DNA of 64,000 nucleotides from RBG-13-51-18 sp963739395. Lineage in GTDB: Bacteria > Chloroflexota > Dehalococcoidia > Dehalococcoidales > RBG-16-60-22. The position numbers were made by a program, and so were the translations under genes. Below, in pieces: positions 17,507 through 25,636 of the stretch (positions are counted from its first letter, which is position 1; each line of letters begins with the position of its first letter). A model generated the notes under the pieces. That model had not been told where the DNA came from and made no database searches. It saw nothing but the letters and a program-made list of their open reading frames with translations. The stretch is from contig CAVUAE010000001.1 in NCBI GenBank assembly GCA_963739395.1, positions 310,001 to 374,000 of the forward strand, in the 5' to 3' direction.

Positions 17507-17997
17507 ATTTATTTTCCATACGAATAATCCACACTGTTGATGGCTGGGACCCCGGAAGCGTTTATTACGAATTCCTCGTCCATGCAAGAAAAGAATCTTT
17601 TGACTATCTCATTAATAGGGTTTGGGGAGGCTGGGATGAAGAACTGCAAAGAAAAATCCTGGTAGAAGATACTCAGAATAAGCAACCCGACATTATTTTC
17701 TATAAAAACCAACCGATAGGTTCATATTGTCTGACAAAAGTAGAGGACTGTTATCACTTCGAGAACTTTTTTATCCTGCCAAAATATCAGAACAAAGGTA
17801 TCGGCGCTTTTGTGCTTAAGAAAGTATTGGAAACAACCGACAAAGAACGACTTCCGGTAAGACTCGTATACTGGAATTTTAACCTGGCTGGTTCCCTGTA
17901 TAAAAAAATGGGATTCGAAACGACCGGACGGCAAGAATTTGAAGGAACAAAAGACTACTGGGTCAAAGCAGAACGCCAACCGGGTAAAACATCATGA
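17485..17997 (+). CDS. GNAT-family N-acetyltransferase
   Basis: 170 aa with GNAT motif A (FFILPKYQNKGIGAFVL, the Q/RxxGxG/A acetyl-CoA loop) and the motif B region AGSLYKKMGFE. The first 90 residues include WGGWDEELQRKIL, a segment also present in the GNAT at 18685, so the two are paralogues. It starts inside the end of glyS (22-bp overlap, different frame) and its stop overlaps the HAD gene in an ATGA. Acceptor unknown. Confidence 0.82.
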   Translation: MERREKIDLFSIRIIHTVDGWDPGSVYYEFLVHARKESFDYLINRVWGGWDEELQRKILVEDTQNKQPDIIFYKNQPIGSYCLTKVEDCYHFENFFILPKYQNKGIGAFVLKKVLETTDKERLPVRLVYWNFNLAGSLYKKMGFETTGRQEFEGTKDYWVKAERQPGKTS

Positions 17998-18677
17998 AAT
18001 ACCATGCCGTCATCTTCGATCTTGGCGGGACACTATCACGCTCCGCCGCCTGGGAAGATTATCGCAATGCCGCTTTAAAAATGTCAGCCATTTTAAACGC
18101 GCCACCAGAAAAATACGTCGAACATTGGTTTGCCGATTCCACGGATCTGGGTACGGGCGTTTACAAAACATGGCAGGATTATATAAAACATATCGGTAAC
18201 TTAATGGGTTTGGAAGTATCGGAGAGTCAGGCGAAAAAAGCGGCGGATATTCCGCTTTCCGTAACGCGGCACCAGATATGCGAACCGCGTCAAGGCGCCG
18301 TGGAGCTATTAGCCTATTTGAAATCAAGCGGATACAAACTTGGATTAATTAGTGACTGCTATTACGATGTGCCGCAAATATGGCCGGAGACTCCTTTCGC
18401 GCCATATTTCGATGTTACCGTCTTTTCCTGTGAGGTAGGCATGAATAAAGCCGACCCGCGTATCTTTCAAATCGCTTTGAAAAAACTAGCCGTAAATCCC
18501 GAAAACTGCCTGTATATTGCGGACGGCATGAGAAACGAACTGGCTAACGCCACCGGATTAGGTATGAAAGCAGTTCAATTACTGGTTCCCGGAGAATCTT
18601 ATGATAGCCCTATCCGTGAGGACTGGCAAGGGCAGAGTATATCATCATTGCAAGAAGTACATAATCTGTTAAAATAA
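17994..18677 (+). CDS. HAD-superfamily hydrolase
   Basis: 227 aa. HAD motif I is degenerate, FDLGGT (Asp present, but the second Asp of DxD is replaced by Gly). Motif II is LISDC, and motifs III and IV are KADPRIF and IADGMRNE. Loss of the second motif I Asp usually weakens phosphatase activity, so this may act as a dehalogenase-like or non-phosphatase HAD or be partly inactive. It is translationally coupled by ATGA to the upstream GNAT and followed 7 bp later by a second GNAT. Confidence 0.78.
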   Translation: MKYHAVIFDLGGTLSRSAAWEDYRNAALKMSAILNAPPEKYVEHWFADSTDLGTGVYKTWQDYIKHIGNLMGLEVSESQAKKAADIPLSVTRHQICEPRQGAVELLAYLKSSGYKLGLISDCYYDVPQIWPETPFAPYFDVTVFSCEVGMNKADPRIFQIALKKLAVNPENCLYIADGMRNELANATGLGMKAVQLLVPGESYDSPIREDWQGQSISSLQEVHNLLK

Positions 18678-18684
18678 AGCCGTA

Positions 18685-19155
18685 ATGGCAATTGATTTCT
18701 CTCTTATAAAAATCATCCCTTCCGAAGAATCACACAAGGAATTCAGTTATCAGGTAAAAAAAGCAGCTGAAGGCGACTATATCACCCAAATATGGGGCTG
18801 GGACGAAAAAGTCCAGCGAGAATATCATACCAGACAATGGGAAGAGGAAAGACCATCTATCATAACGTACCGTAGCCAGCCTATTGGCACGATATACATT
18901 AACAAAAATGATAACTCCATCAAGATTGGCCAGTTTTTCATTCTGCCGGAATACCATAATAAGGGTATCGGCTCTTATATCCTGCGCGGTATCCTTGAAA
19001 GTGCCGACCGTGCTGGTATCACCGCTAAATTGACTTACCTTTACAATAACCCCGCCGCTTCCCTTTATGCCCGGATGGGGTTTAAAATCATCGATAAAAA
19101 AGATGAATTCATCCATACAGAACGTCAACCAAGTAGCAACAGGGCTAAAACATAA
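18685..19155 (+). CDS. GNAT-family N-acetyltransferase (paralogue)
   Basis: 156 aa. Motif A reads FFILPEYHNKGIGSYIL and motif B AASLYARMGFK. IWGWDEKVQREY matches the corresponding segment of the 17485 gene, and both end in ERQP followed by a short tail. The pair therefore arose by duplication, with a HAD gene now between them. Acceptor unknown. No strong ribosome site, so translation probably depends on the upstream cistron. Confidence 0.82.
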   Translation: MAIDFSLIKIIPSEESHKEFSYQVKKAAEGDYITQIWGWDEKVQREYHTRQWEEERPSIITYRSQPIGTIYINKNDNSIKIGQFFILPEYHNKGIGSYILRGILESADRAGITAKLTYLYNNPAASLYARMGFKIIDKKDEFIHTERQPSSNRAKT

Positions 19156-19223
19156 TGAAATATCAAGCGGATATTAATGATTTTTAAAAAATGAAGTCCT
19201 GAATCTGCTAAAATAGAACTGAT

Positions 19224-20453
19224 ATGAAAATCATTCATTTTGCGGATTTACATCTGGGCATCGAGACTTACGGACGTATCGACCCCGCTACCGGTCTATC
19301 AACACGTCTTAATGATTTCCTGGCTGTTTTCGATGAACTCGTTGATTATACCCTCGAAAACGAAATCGACCTCGTTCTTTTTTGCGGCGACGCTTATAAA
19401 TCCCGTGAGCCTACCCAGACCCAGCAGCGTGAATTTGCCCGACGCATTAATCGTCTCGCCACCACCGGCATACCTACTATCCTCCTCACCGGCAATCACG
19501 ACCTGCCAAACGCTATCGGCCGCGCTACGGCTACCGAAATTTTCGATACTCTAGCAATAAAAAACGTCTATGTCGCCAACAAACCGGAGACATATAAAAT
19601 CTCAACTCTCAGTGGTGATATACAGGTTGTTGCCATCCCCTGGCTAAGACGCAGCGCCTTGCTGGCTAACGATGATACGAAAAACCTAAATATAGAACAG
19701 CTTAACCAAAAAATGCAGGAAACCATCGCCCAGATTATTAGCGAGAAAGCCGCAGCTCTCAACCCCTCCCTTCCCACTATACTTGCCGCTCATGTATCGG
19801 TCAGTTCAGCTAAAGCCGGCTCGGAAAGTATGATGTCCATCGGTCAGGAGCCGATTGTACTGTTAAGTTCTGTCGCCCTGCCAGCCTTCGACTACGTGGC
19901 GCTGGGACATCTTCATAGGCAGCAGGTTCTCAACGAAACGCCACCGGTAGTTTACGCCGGCAGTCTGGAACGTGTTGACTTCGGAGAAGAAAACGACACC
20001 AAGGGATTCTATGTCGTGGATATCAAAACTAAAGGCAAGAAAAGGAAAGTCACTTATGAATTCCACCCCGTTAACGCCCGCCGCTTTCTCACCATCAGCC
20101 TCGACCTAAAAGCTGATGAACCAGACCCTACTACCGCTATTATCAGCGTCATAAAAACACAACAAGAAAATGTTAAAAATGCCATTGTTCGCCTCAATAT
20201 CAGCCTCCCATCCTCAATAGAAGAGCAACTGCATGATAATGATATTAAGGACGCTTTAAAAGATACGCAGAGTTTCACTATCGCCCGTGATGTTCAGCGT
20301 GAGACCCGTACGCGTCTGGGTAGTCGACCCGCCGAAGAAATAACGCCCTTGGATGCTCTTAAAGCCTACCTTGAAACGCAGCAAATCCCCAAAGAACGAC
20401 AGAAAATACTGCTGGAATATGGTGAGAGGCTGATTAAAGAAAAGGAATCTTAG
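19224..20453 (+). CDS. sbcD: SbcD/Mre11-type exonuclease subunit
   Basis: 409 aa calcineurin-like phosphoesterase of the SbcD/Mre11 family, the nuclease half of the complex that processes DNA double-strand ends and hairpins. Metal-binding motifs are in order: ADLHLG (residue 7), CGDAYKS (about 58), TGNHDLP (about 92), AAHVS and GHLHRQ (about 225). A capping domain follows. The usual partner sbcC is not adjacent. The next gene is convergent, overlapping by 4 bp. The ATPase is either elsewhere or the operon has been broken. Confidence 0.9.
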   Translation: MKIIHFADLHLGIETYGRIDPATGLSTRLNDFLAVFDELVDYTLENEIDLVLFCGDAYKSREPTQTQQREFARRINRLATTGIPTILLTGNHDLPNAIGRATATEIFDTLAIKNVYVANKPETYKISTLSGDIQVVAIPWLRRSALLANDDTKNLNIEQLNQKMQETIAQIISEKAAALNPSLPTILAAHVSVSSAKAGSESMMSIGQEPIVLLSSVALPAFDYVALGHLHRQQVLNETPPVVYAGSLERVDFGEENDTKGFYVVDIKTKGKKRKVTYEFHPVNARRFLTISLDLKADEPDPTTAIISVIKTQQENVKNAIVRLNISLPSSIEEQLHDNDIKDALKDTQSFTIARDVQRETRTRLGSRPAEEITPLDALKAYLETQQIPKERQKILLEYGERLIKEKES

Positions 20454-21631
20454 TTCTTCGCGTCCCAGATGAAGAAAGAAGTCACCACGGAAACAGCCGT
20501 GACAGCAATCGCCGAGAAAAGAAATACCTGTTCGTAGGAATAGTAGTTCGGCACCAGCCAGCCGTAGACCGGCGCAAAAATAGCTCCGGTATATTGCATC
20601 GTAAAGTAGTAAACCCCATAAATCGTGGCGCGGTTTTTTGCCGGTGTTTGCCCCATAATAAATACCTCGGTCACCGGCATACGGATAGCATTGTTGACAC
20701 CCATGATAAAGAGAAGCAAGAAGAACCAGAAATCAACCGTGGTAGACAACCGGAGCCAAAAAATCAGTAATCCGCTAAGTATCCCAGTTACGATAATCAC
20801 CTTCACCGACCCGATACGGTCGGAAATCCAGCCACCGACAACTGTCCCACCGATAATAGCGGGAAGAAAAGTCACTGACATAATCCAGGTCACTGAGGTG
20901 TCAGTCGCACCGAGTCTATCCACGATGAATAAGCTCATCAAGGCTTGAACAGACATACCGGCGCCGCCGCCCACTACCATTTGGATTAAGTAAGCGGTCA
21001 GCCTGCGTTTATACCCGGGTTGGGGCGGTTTTTCTTCAGTAGCTCTCTGTTTGGCGGCTTTTACTTGAGATAAACCGCCGCGTTTTGTAAGGTATATATA
21101 AAATATCAAACCGAATATTGCTGTAGGAATAGACAAAATTATAAACGGGCCGCGGAAACCCATCGAAGGCCAAAGCCACATAACGCCACCGGCGATAAGC
21201 GGTGCGATGAAGAAACTGGCATTACCTCCGACCAAGTGTAAACCAAGGGCACGACCGCGTTTTTCCGGTTCCACTGCTGAAAGTATCATCGGTGTGGAAG
21301 CAGGGTGATAACCGGCAGTCATAAAACCCATAATAACAAGGAAAACCATGAACATGATATATGAGTTAGATAAGCCTGTAAGGAGGCCGCCTACTGCCAC
21401 ACCAAGCGTACCAATAGTCAATAAAATAGTAGGGCCAATTTTATCGACGAGGCGGCCGGCAGGAATATTGCCAGCTCCGCTGGAAAAGGCATAAACCGTT
21501 GTCACCAGTGTCGCCTGTAAGTTACTTAAACCGAAAGCCGTGCGAATCGACGGTAACAAGGGACCAGGTAAAGCCGTCAGCAAATGATGTCCAAAGTGCG
21601 CCATGATAAACCATGGCAAAGAAGTTCGCAT
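20450..21631 (-). CDS. MFS transporter (fosmidomycin-resistance-like)
   Basis: 393 aa, 12 predicted helices. The N-terminus FIMAHFGHHLLTALPGPLLP and the loop GRLVDKIGP resemble FSR-type drug exporters. The second-half equivalent is GGWISDRIGSVKV. It is transcribed divergently from the PadR-family regulator across a 250-bp spacer that carries two palindromes, so it is the likely regulated target. The substrate is unknown. A drug or metabolite is inference from the PadR context. Confidence 0.8.
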   Translation of the reverse strand: MRTSLPWFIMAHFGHHLLTALPGPLLPSIRTAFGLSNLQATLVTTVYAFSSGAGNIPAGRLVDKIGPTILLTIGTLGVAVGGLLTGLSNSYIMFMVFLVIMGFMTAGYHPASTPMILSAVEPEKRGRALGLHLVGGNASFFIAPLIAGGVMWLWPSMGFRGPFIILSIPTAIFGLIFYIYLTKRGGLSQVKAAKQRATEEKPPQPGYKRRLTAYLIQMVVGGGAGMSVQALMSLFIVDRLGATDTSVTWIMSVTFLPAIIGGTVVGGWISDRIGSVKVIIVTGILSGLLIFWLRLSTTVDFWFFLLLFIMGVNNAIRMPVTEVFIMGQTPAKNRATIYGVYYFTMQYTGAIFAPVYGWLVPNYYSYEQVFLFSAIAVTAVSVVTSFFIWDAKN

Positions 21632-21728
21632 GAAAGAACGAGGTTTAGTATTAGGTTGTGTAATCGGCTTACCCTTTCAAGTCCGCCAGTTAAAGAATAA
21701 CGGACAAATAACTAAAAAATAATTAGAG

Positions 21729-21748
21729 ATAACGCTATATCGCGTTAT
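21729..21748. promoter_or_regulatory. Near-perfect 20-bp palindrome, candidate operator
   Basis: ATAACGC and GCGTTAT flank TATATC, giving a 20-bp dyad with one mismatched pair. It lies in the spacer between the MFS transporter and the PadR-family gene. It shares the TATATCG core with the palindrome at 21842-21857. Confidence 0.5.
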
Positions 21749-21819
21749 GATGTAGTTTAATAGTCATTATATTATTTCATTGTTTTTATTACAAATTTTA
21801 TTTAACAGATTCTGGACTA

Positions 21820-21857
21820 TTGACAAGTCGATATTGATATGTTACGATATATCGTAA
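21820..21857 (+). promoter_or_regulatory. Promoter of the PadR-family gene with overlapping palindromic operator
   Basis: TTGACA at 21820-21825 and TACGAT at 21843-21848 are 17 bp apart. The -10 sits inside the perfect 16-bp palindrome TTACGATATATCGTAA (21842-21857). Binding there would block the promoter, which fits autorepression by the PadR protein encoded just downstream. The ribosome site AAGGAGATG follows. Confidence 0.65.
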
Positions 21858-21881
21858 TAATCAGCAAGGAGATGAAATAAT

Positions 21882-22379
21882 ATGTTTCATAGACCTTTTT
21901 TCCATTTCGAGCGGCATTCCCGTCTCTTTGAAAAAGGCGATTTAAAATACGTAATCCTGAACCTCTTAAAAGATAAACCCAGCCATGGCTACGAAATTAT
22001 CCGCGCCATGGAAGACCTTTTCCATGGTTTCTATACCCCCAGCGCCGGGAGCGTCTACCCCACCCTTCAGATGTTAGACGATATAGGGTATGTCAGTGTC
22101 TCGGAGCACGACGGTAAAAAAGTTTATACCATTACTGAAGAAGGTAAGAAGTTCCTCAAAGAACGGCAAGAAACGATTGAAAAAATTGAATGCCAGATGA
22201 AAGATTGGTGGGGACCCCGCAATATCGGCGATTTCCATGAGACTATCCATGAGTTGAGAACCCTTGGACATTTAGTCGGTAGTCGAGCACATCACTTGGG
22301 CGCGGATAAATGGGCTCAAATAAAAGATATTATCTCACGTACCCGCCACGAAATTGAAGAGATATTGGAAAAAGATTAA
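21882..22379 (+). CDS. PadR-family transcriptional regulator
   Basis: 165 aa. The N-terminal winged helix of PadR type reads LKYVILNLLKDKPSHGYEI, then the wing GSVYPTLQMLDDIGYV and the DGKKVYTITEEGKKFL hairpin. A C-terminal helical dimerisation region follows (about 105-165). PadR repressors respond to phenolics, drugs or envelope stress and typically regulate a divergent transporter. Here that would be the MFS gene at 20450. The palindrome over its own promoter suggests autoregulation. SD AAGGAGATG. Confidence 0.88.
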   Translation: MFHRPFFHFERHSRLFEKGDLKYVILNLLKDKPSHGYEIIRAMEDLFHGFYTPSAGSVYPTLQMLDDIGYVSVSEHDGKKVYTITEEGKKFLKERQETIEKIECQMKDWWGPRNIGDFHETIHELRTLGHLVGSRAHHLGADKWAQIKDIISRTRHEIEEILEKD

Positions 22380-22401
22380 GTTATTAACACCCAATAAAAT
22401 A

Positions 22402-22451
22402 TCGAGCCAGCAATAAAATTTGTACCTACGACCCGCGGTTAACGAATCCGC
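22402..22451 (-). pseudogene. Decayed 3' fragment of tRNA-Thr(CGT), candidate attachment-site repeat
   Basis: Fifty bases match the intact tRNA-Thr gene at 28804-28853 with about seven mismatches, in the same orientation. Homology runs from the 3' CCA position (here CGA) through the acceptor arm, T arm and anticodon loop, then stops abruptly 5' of the anticodon stem. That is the shape left at the far end of an element inserted into a tRNA 3' end. The rest of the 22380-22688 spacer shows only a TATAAT at 22619-22624 that may serve the next gene. Confidence 0.7.
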
Positions 22452-22688
22452 AGGCTGACAACCTCATCATCAAGCTTCTTAATTATCTCAGCACTCTCGG
22501 CTAAACAGCATAAACTCATCCCCCAATTTATACGCACATAGAATCGATTAATCCGGGTTTTCCCCATGCATGTATGAGTAAAATGCTGTAAACTTTCATA
22601 GTGAAGCCACATATAGTATATAATACAACGATACGTTTGAAACAGTTGAGATTTATAGAAAACATTGTACTGTATGAGAGACCACTAA

Positions 22689-24101
22689 TTGAAAAATATT
22701 ACATTGATTTATAAGCGCTTAGCCAAATACATCACGATATACCGGCTCATTGTTGGCATTGGATTTATCATCGCGATGATACTAATGTTAGTCCCGCCGC
22801 TCCATATGCCTGAGACGGATGACTGGGCTTATTATTATGGCGTTAAGAATTTCTCTCAAGGCGAACTTACGATAGATGATACGACCCTGCGTTTTGAAGC
22901 CCTCGAGACTCTACAACATAACAGTGTATTAGTCCAATATCTGCCTGTCAGCTACAACAAATGGGCTCTGGAAAAAGCGCCGGGAAGCGTTTTTTATCTG
23001 GTGCCTTTTTATAAAATAGGCGTTCCGCGGTGGAGTAATGTGCTGCTGGCATTGGGCATGGTAATCGTGACTTTTATCTTGCTCAAACGCTTACGAGACG
23101 AAAAAGCGGCGATGATAGGGTCTTTGCTTATAATTTTTACACCAATCAGCATGGTAATGTGTAACCGCATTTTCATGGACGCTTACTCTTCCCTGGCTTT
23201 CCTAGTGATGGGAGGAGGTCTTTATATCTATTATCATTTGGAAAGAAAGAAGCTTAGCTCGCTAAAGGGCGGTATATTACTTTTCCTAGCTTTCTTTTTC
23301 ATGGGATGGTCGGTGGTTTCGCGTTATACCAACTTGCCGATAGCGATAATATTGTTTTTACATCTGGTTATCATCAGGTTCATGGACTGGCGCAAAGGGC
23401 AAATTACCGGCATCAAACAGGAGATACTTTCGCTCATTCTGGGAATCGGTTTACCGATGGTAGTACTATTTCTTTATAACTATTTTATTTTCGGCTCTCC
23501 TCTAAAAACCGGTTATTCCATCTCACCTTACCCCATTAAATACGCCTTCCAATATTGGGGGCAGGCGGATATAAATGGTGAGTCCATTTCGCTTGAGATA
23601 TTCCGTTATAATCTGGAGGGTGCCGTGCGGAACTTATGGACAGGCTTTCCGTTGCTGATAATCGGCATACCTGGATTCTTTGTTATACTATATCAAAAAT
23701 TTTTTAAGCGACGCAGCCCGAAAGGGAAACGGTCCAGCCTCCGTACCGAATTGCCATGGGATATTTTCTTAATCCTGATTTGCTGGTTTGTTTCCGTTCT
23801 AATTATGAATCTGACTTATGAATGGTTAACGGGGCTTAGAGAAGGCGGAGGATTCATTCTCTATAACCGCTTCTACCTTCCTTGGCTGTTGCCAGTGGTC
23901 ATCGTTTGTGCCTTGATAATGGCGAGATTCCCTAACAGAATTTTAATACCGGTATTAGTGATTATTATAGCTTTCGGAGTAATGCTTTATACTCAATGGG
24001 CCTGGAATCTCCATGTCCTGCCGGGCTGGATGACAAGTTTAGACTATTCTAACTATATTTACCCATCTTGGTGGGCCAAATATTATTATCACGTTCCATA
24101 A
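22689..24101 (+). CDS. GT-C type membrane glycosyltransferase-like protein
   Basis: 470 aa with about 10-12 predicted helices. After the first helix the external loop carries PETDDWAYY, which fits the acidic DD/ED motif of GT-C enzymes (PMT/ArnT/GT39 relatives) that use polyprenyl-phosphate sugars. A long extracytoplasmic C-terminal segment contains the aromatic repeat-like LHVLPGWM and YPSWWAKYYYH. Translation starts at a TTG with a weak GAGAG upstream. It may glycosylate lipid or protein on the cell surface. It is the first gene inside the candidate island, and the neighbours give no substrate clue. Confidence 0.65.
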   Translation: MKNITLIYKRLAKYITIYRLIVGIGFIIAMILMLVPPLHMPETDDWAYYYGVKNFSQGELTIDDTTLRFEALETLQHNSVLVQYLPVSYNKWALEKAPGSVFYLVPFYKIGVPRWSNVLLALGMVIVTFILLKRLRDEKAAMIGSLLIIFTPISMVMCNRIFMDAYSSLAFLVMGGGLYIYYHLERKKLSSLKGGILLFLAFFFMGWSVVSRYTNLPIAIILFLHLVIIRFMDWRKGQITGIKQEILSLILGIGLPMVVLFLYNYFIFGSPLKTGYSISPYPIKYAFQYWGQADINGESISLEIFRYNLEGAVRNLWTGFPLLIIGIPGFFVILYQKFFKRRSPKGKRSSLRTELPWDIFLILICWFVSVLIMNLTYEWLTGLREGGGFILYNRFYLPWLLPVVIVCALIMARFPNRILIPVLVIIIAFGVMLYTQWAWNLHVLPGWMTSLDYSNYIYPSWWAKYYYHVP

Positions 24102-24178
24102 TTGGCATTACGTCAACTTTAATAAGCCAGAATCAGCCTCTTTTTCTGCTAAAACAGTATTTCGTCAACTGCCCGCTA

Positions 24179-24240
24179 TTGACAAAATTTTTTTGGCGGT
24201 TTATTATTCAATAAATATTGACATGATACTTGAATATCAT
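24179..24240 (+). promoter_or_regulatory. Promoter and 18-bp inverted repeat before the tandem MarR gene
   Basis: TTGACA (24179-24184) and TATTAT (24202-24207) are 17 bp apart. Just downstream, ATGATA (24223-24228) and TATCAT (24235-24240) form a perfect dyad with a 6-bp spacer, the usual size of a MarR operator. Its position just after the transcription start suggests autorepression. The TTG at 24230 lies inside the dyad and is unlikely to be the start codon. Confidence 0.6.
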
Positions 24241-24262
24241 ATTGATTTTTAATATTATATTG

Positions 24263-25273
24263 ATGATTATGATTAATACTGATATTGAAATTAACGGACT
24301 AACCGATGTTCAAATATGCGGTAAGTTATACTGCGCTGGATTCGCCATTTACAAATTACGTGAAATGGAGTTAACGAATTTTGGGCTAACCGTAGAGCAA
24401 TCATCAATTCTGCATATTGTCGTTGACCATGGTGGCGTAACGACAATAAAGGAAATTATAGATGAGACAATGCGCCAGCCAAATTCGGTGTATATTCTTC
24501 TGAATAAGATGGTTAAAATGGGCCTTATCCGTAACAATAGGGGAAGCAAAAGTGGGAGTACTTCAATCTCGATAACCGAACATGGGAAGAACTTGCTTGA
24601 AAAGATAACTAGCATTTCTTTGGAAGAGATATTCTCAGTGCTTCGAGAAAAAGACAAAATAGCTTTAATGGATTTATTAAGTAGGCTTTTAACCCGGTCG
24701 CGTTATTTATTAGGAATCGGTTATATGGCTCCTATAGCGAAACTGCTCAACAGTGAAGTGCCAGAAAAAACAAAACCCAAATATGATAGACAGCCTTCAG
24801 TTGTTACACTTTGGTCAATATTAAATAACACGAAATTTGCCATTTCCCGATTACGCGAACTAGAACTGGCCAAATTCGGGCTGACCCTGGAGCAGTCTTC
24901 GATTCTGCGTATTATTGTAGACCATCGCGGCACAGTGTCTATAAAGGAAATTATAGACGAGACGATGCATGAACCGAACTCGGTATATATTCTCTTGAAT
25001 AGGATAAAAAAAATGGGACTTATCTGTAACGCCGAGCAAAAAGAGATTGGTAGCACTTTAATCTCATTAACCGAAGATGGGGAAAGTATGCTTAAAAAGA
25101 TTACCAATATCACTTTCGAGGTGACAATCTCACGATTAAAAGCGGCGGAAAAAGCGAAATTCGCAGAAATGCTGTATAAGATTATAGATAAATCGGGGGA
25201 GCTGCTAGGTATACATTTCACGCCGCCCATTATGCAATACTTGGAGGAAGCTAATAAGAATACACCGATTTAA
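24263..25273 (+). CDS. Fused tandem MarR-like winged-helix regulator
   Basis: About 336 aa made of two homologous halves, roughly residues 10-150 and 175-330. Each half has a KLREMEL or RLRELEL helix, then FGLT(V/L)EQSSIL, TIKEIIDETM or SIKEIIDETM, NSVYILLN, a KMGLI wing and an S(I/L)TE(H/D)G hairpin, then an R...LLGI end helix. These are MarR-type winged helices. MarR proteins are normally homodimers, so this is a single-chain pseudo-dimer from internal duplication. A TTG start at 24230 would add 11 hydrophobic residues and lies in the operator, so the ATG at 24263 or 24269 is preferred, though neither has a clear ribosome site. It could regulate its own gene and the downstream surface/ABC genes. 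Confidence 0.75.
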   Translation: MIMINTDIEINGLTDVQICGKLYCAGFAIYKLREMELTNFGLTVEQSSILHIVVDHGGVTTIKEIIDETMRQPNSVYILLNKMVKMGLIRNNRGSKSGSTSISITEHGKNLLEKITSISLEEIFSVLREKDKIALMDLLSRLLTRSRYLLGIGYMAPIAKLLNSEVPEKTKPKYDRQPSVVTLWSILNNTKFAISRLRELELAKFGLTLEQSSILRIIVDHRGTVSIKEIIDETMHEPNSVYILLNRIKKMGLICNAEQKEIGSTLISLTEDGESMLKKITNITFEVTISRLKAAEKAKFAEMLYKIIDKSGELLGIHFTPPIMQYLEEANKNTPI

Positions 25274-25312
25274 AGGACAAAAAACATATAAGACATGAAC
25301 AAACCGATGAAC

Positions 25313-25343
25313 TTGACAACATATTATTTTAGTATGCTAAAAT
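25313..25343 (+). promoter_or_regulatory. Predicted promoter of the small HTH gene
   Basis: TTGACA (25313-25318) and TAAAAT (25338-25343) are separated by 19 bp, slightly long. The HTH start codon is 33 bp further on. Confidence 0.45.
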
Positions 25344-25376
25344 GTTTACTTAAGAAATTTGCCGGCAAAGGGGGCT

Positions 25377-25577
25377 ATGCAAAACTTCAAAATCCTCACT
25401 GAGACTGATGAACTGGTTGCTGTCCCCAACGCTGCCAAGGAACTCAAACTTCACTTTTCGACCATCTCACGGTGGATTAAAAATGGTGAAGTATTATCAT
25501 CCCCCAACTGTAGCGCTGATTACTGGTGGGTTAACAAAGTCCAGCCTTTAAAGATAAAAATAATGAAGGCCAGTTAA
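25377..25577 (+). CDS. Small HTH protein, excisionase-like
   Basis: 66 aa from the ATG at 25377 (AAAGGGGG upstream). The segment VAVPNAAKELKLHFSTISRWIKNGE is a winged HTH of the excisionase/MerR type: a helix, a turn, then a recognition helix with STISRWIKNG and a short wing around YWWVN. Such proteins are recombination directionality factors or small DNA-binding regulators. It lies inside the tRNA-bounded segment, which makes an excisionase remnant plausible, but no integrase was found and a regulator role is equally possible. A terminator overlaps its stop codon. Confidence 0.6.
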   Translation: MQNFKILTETDELVAVPNAAKELKLHFSTISRWIKNGEVLSSPNCSADYWWVNKVQPLKIKIMKAS

Positions 25578-25597
25578 ATCACTGACCTTCATTTTTA
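25564..25597 (+). terminator. Rho-independent terminator of the small HTH gene
   Basis: GAAGG-C-CAGT pairs with ACTG-A-CCTTC around a short loop that contains the stop codon, followed by ATTTTTATAT. Confidence 0.7.
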
Positions 25598-25636
25598 TAT
25601 AAGTTCAATTAACATTAAAAATTTAGGAGGAGAACT

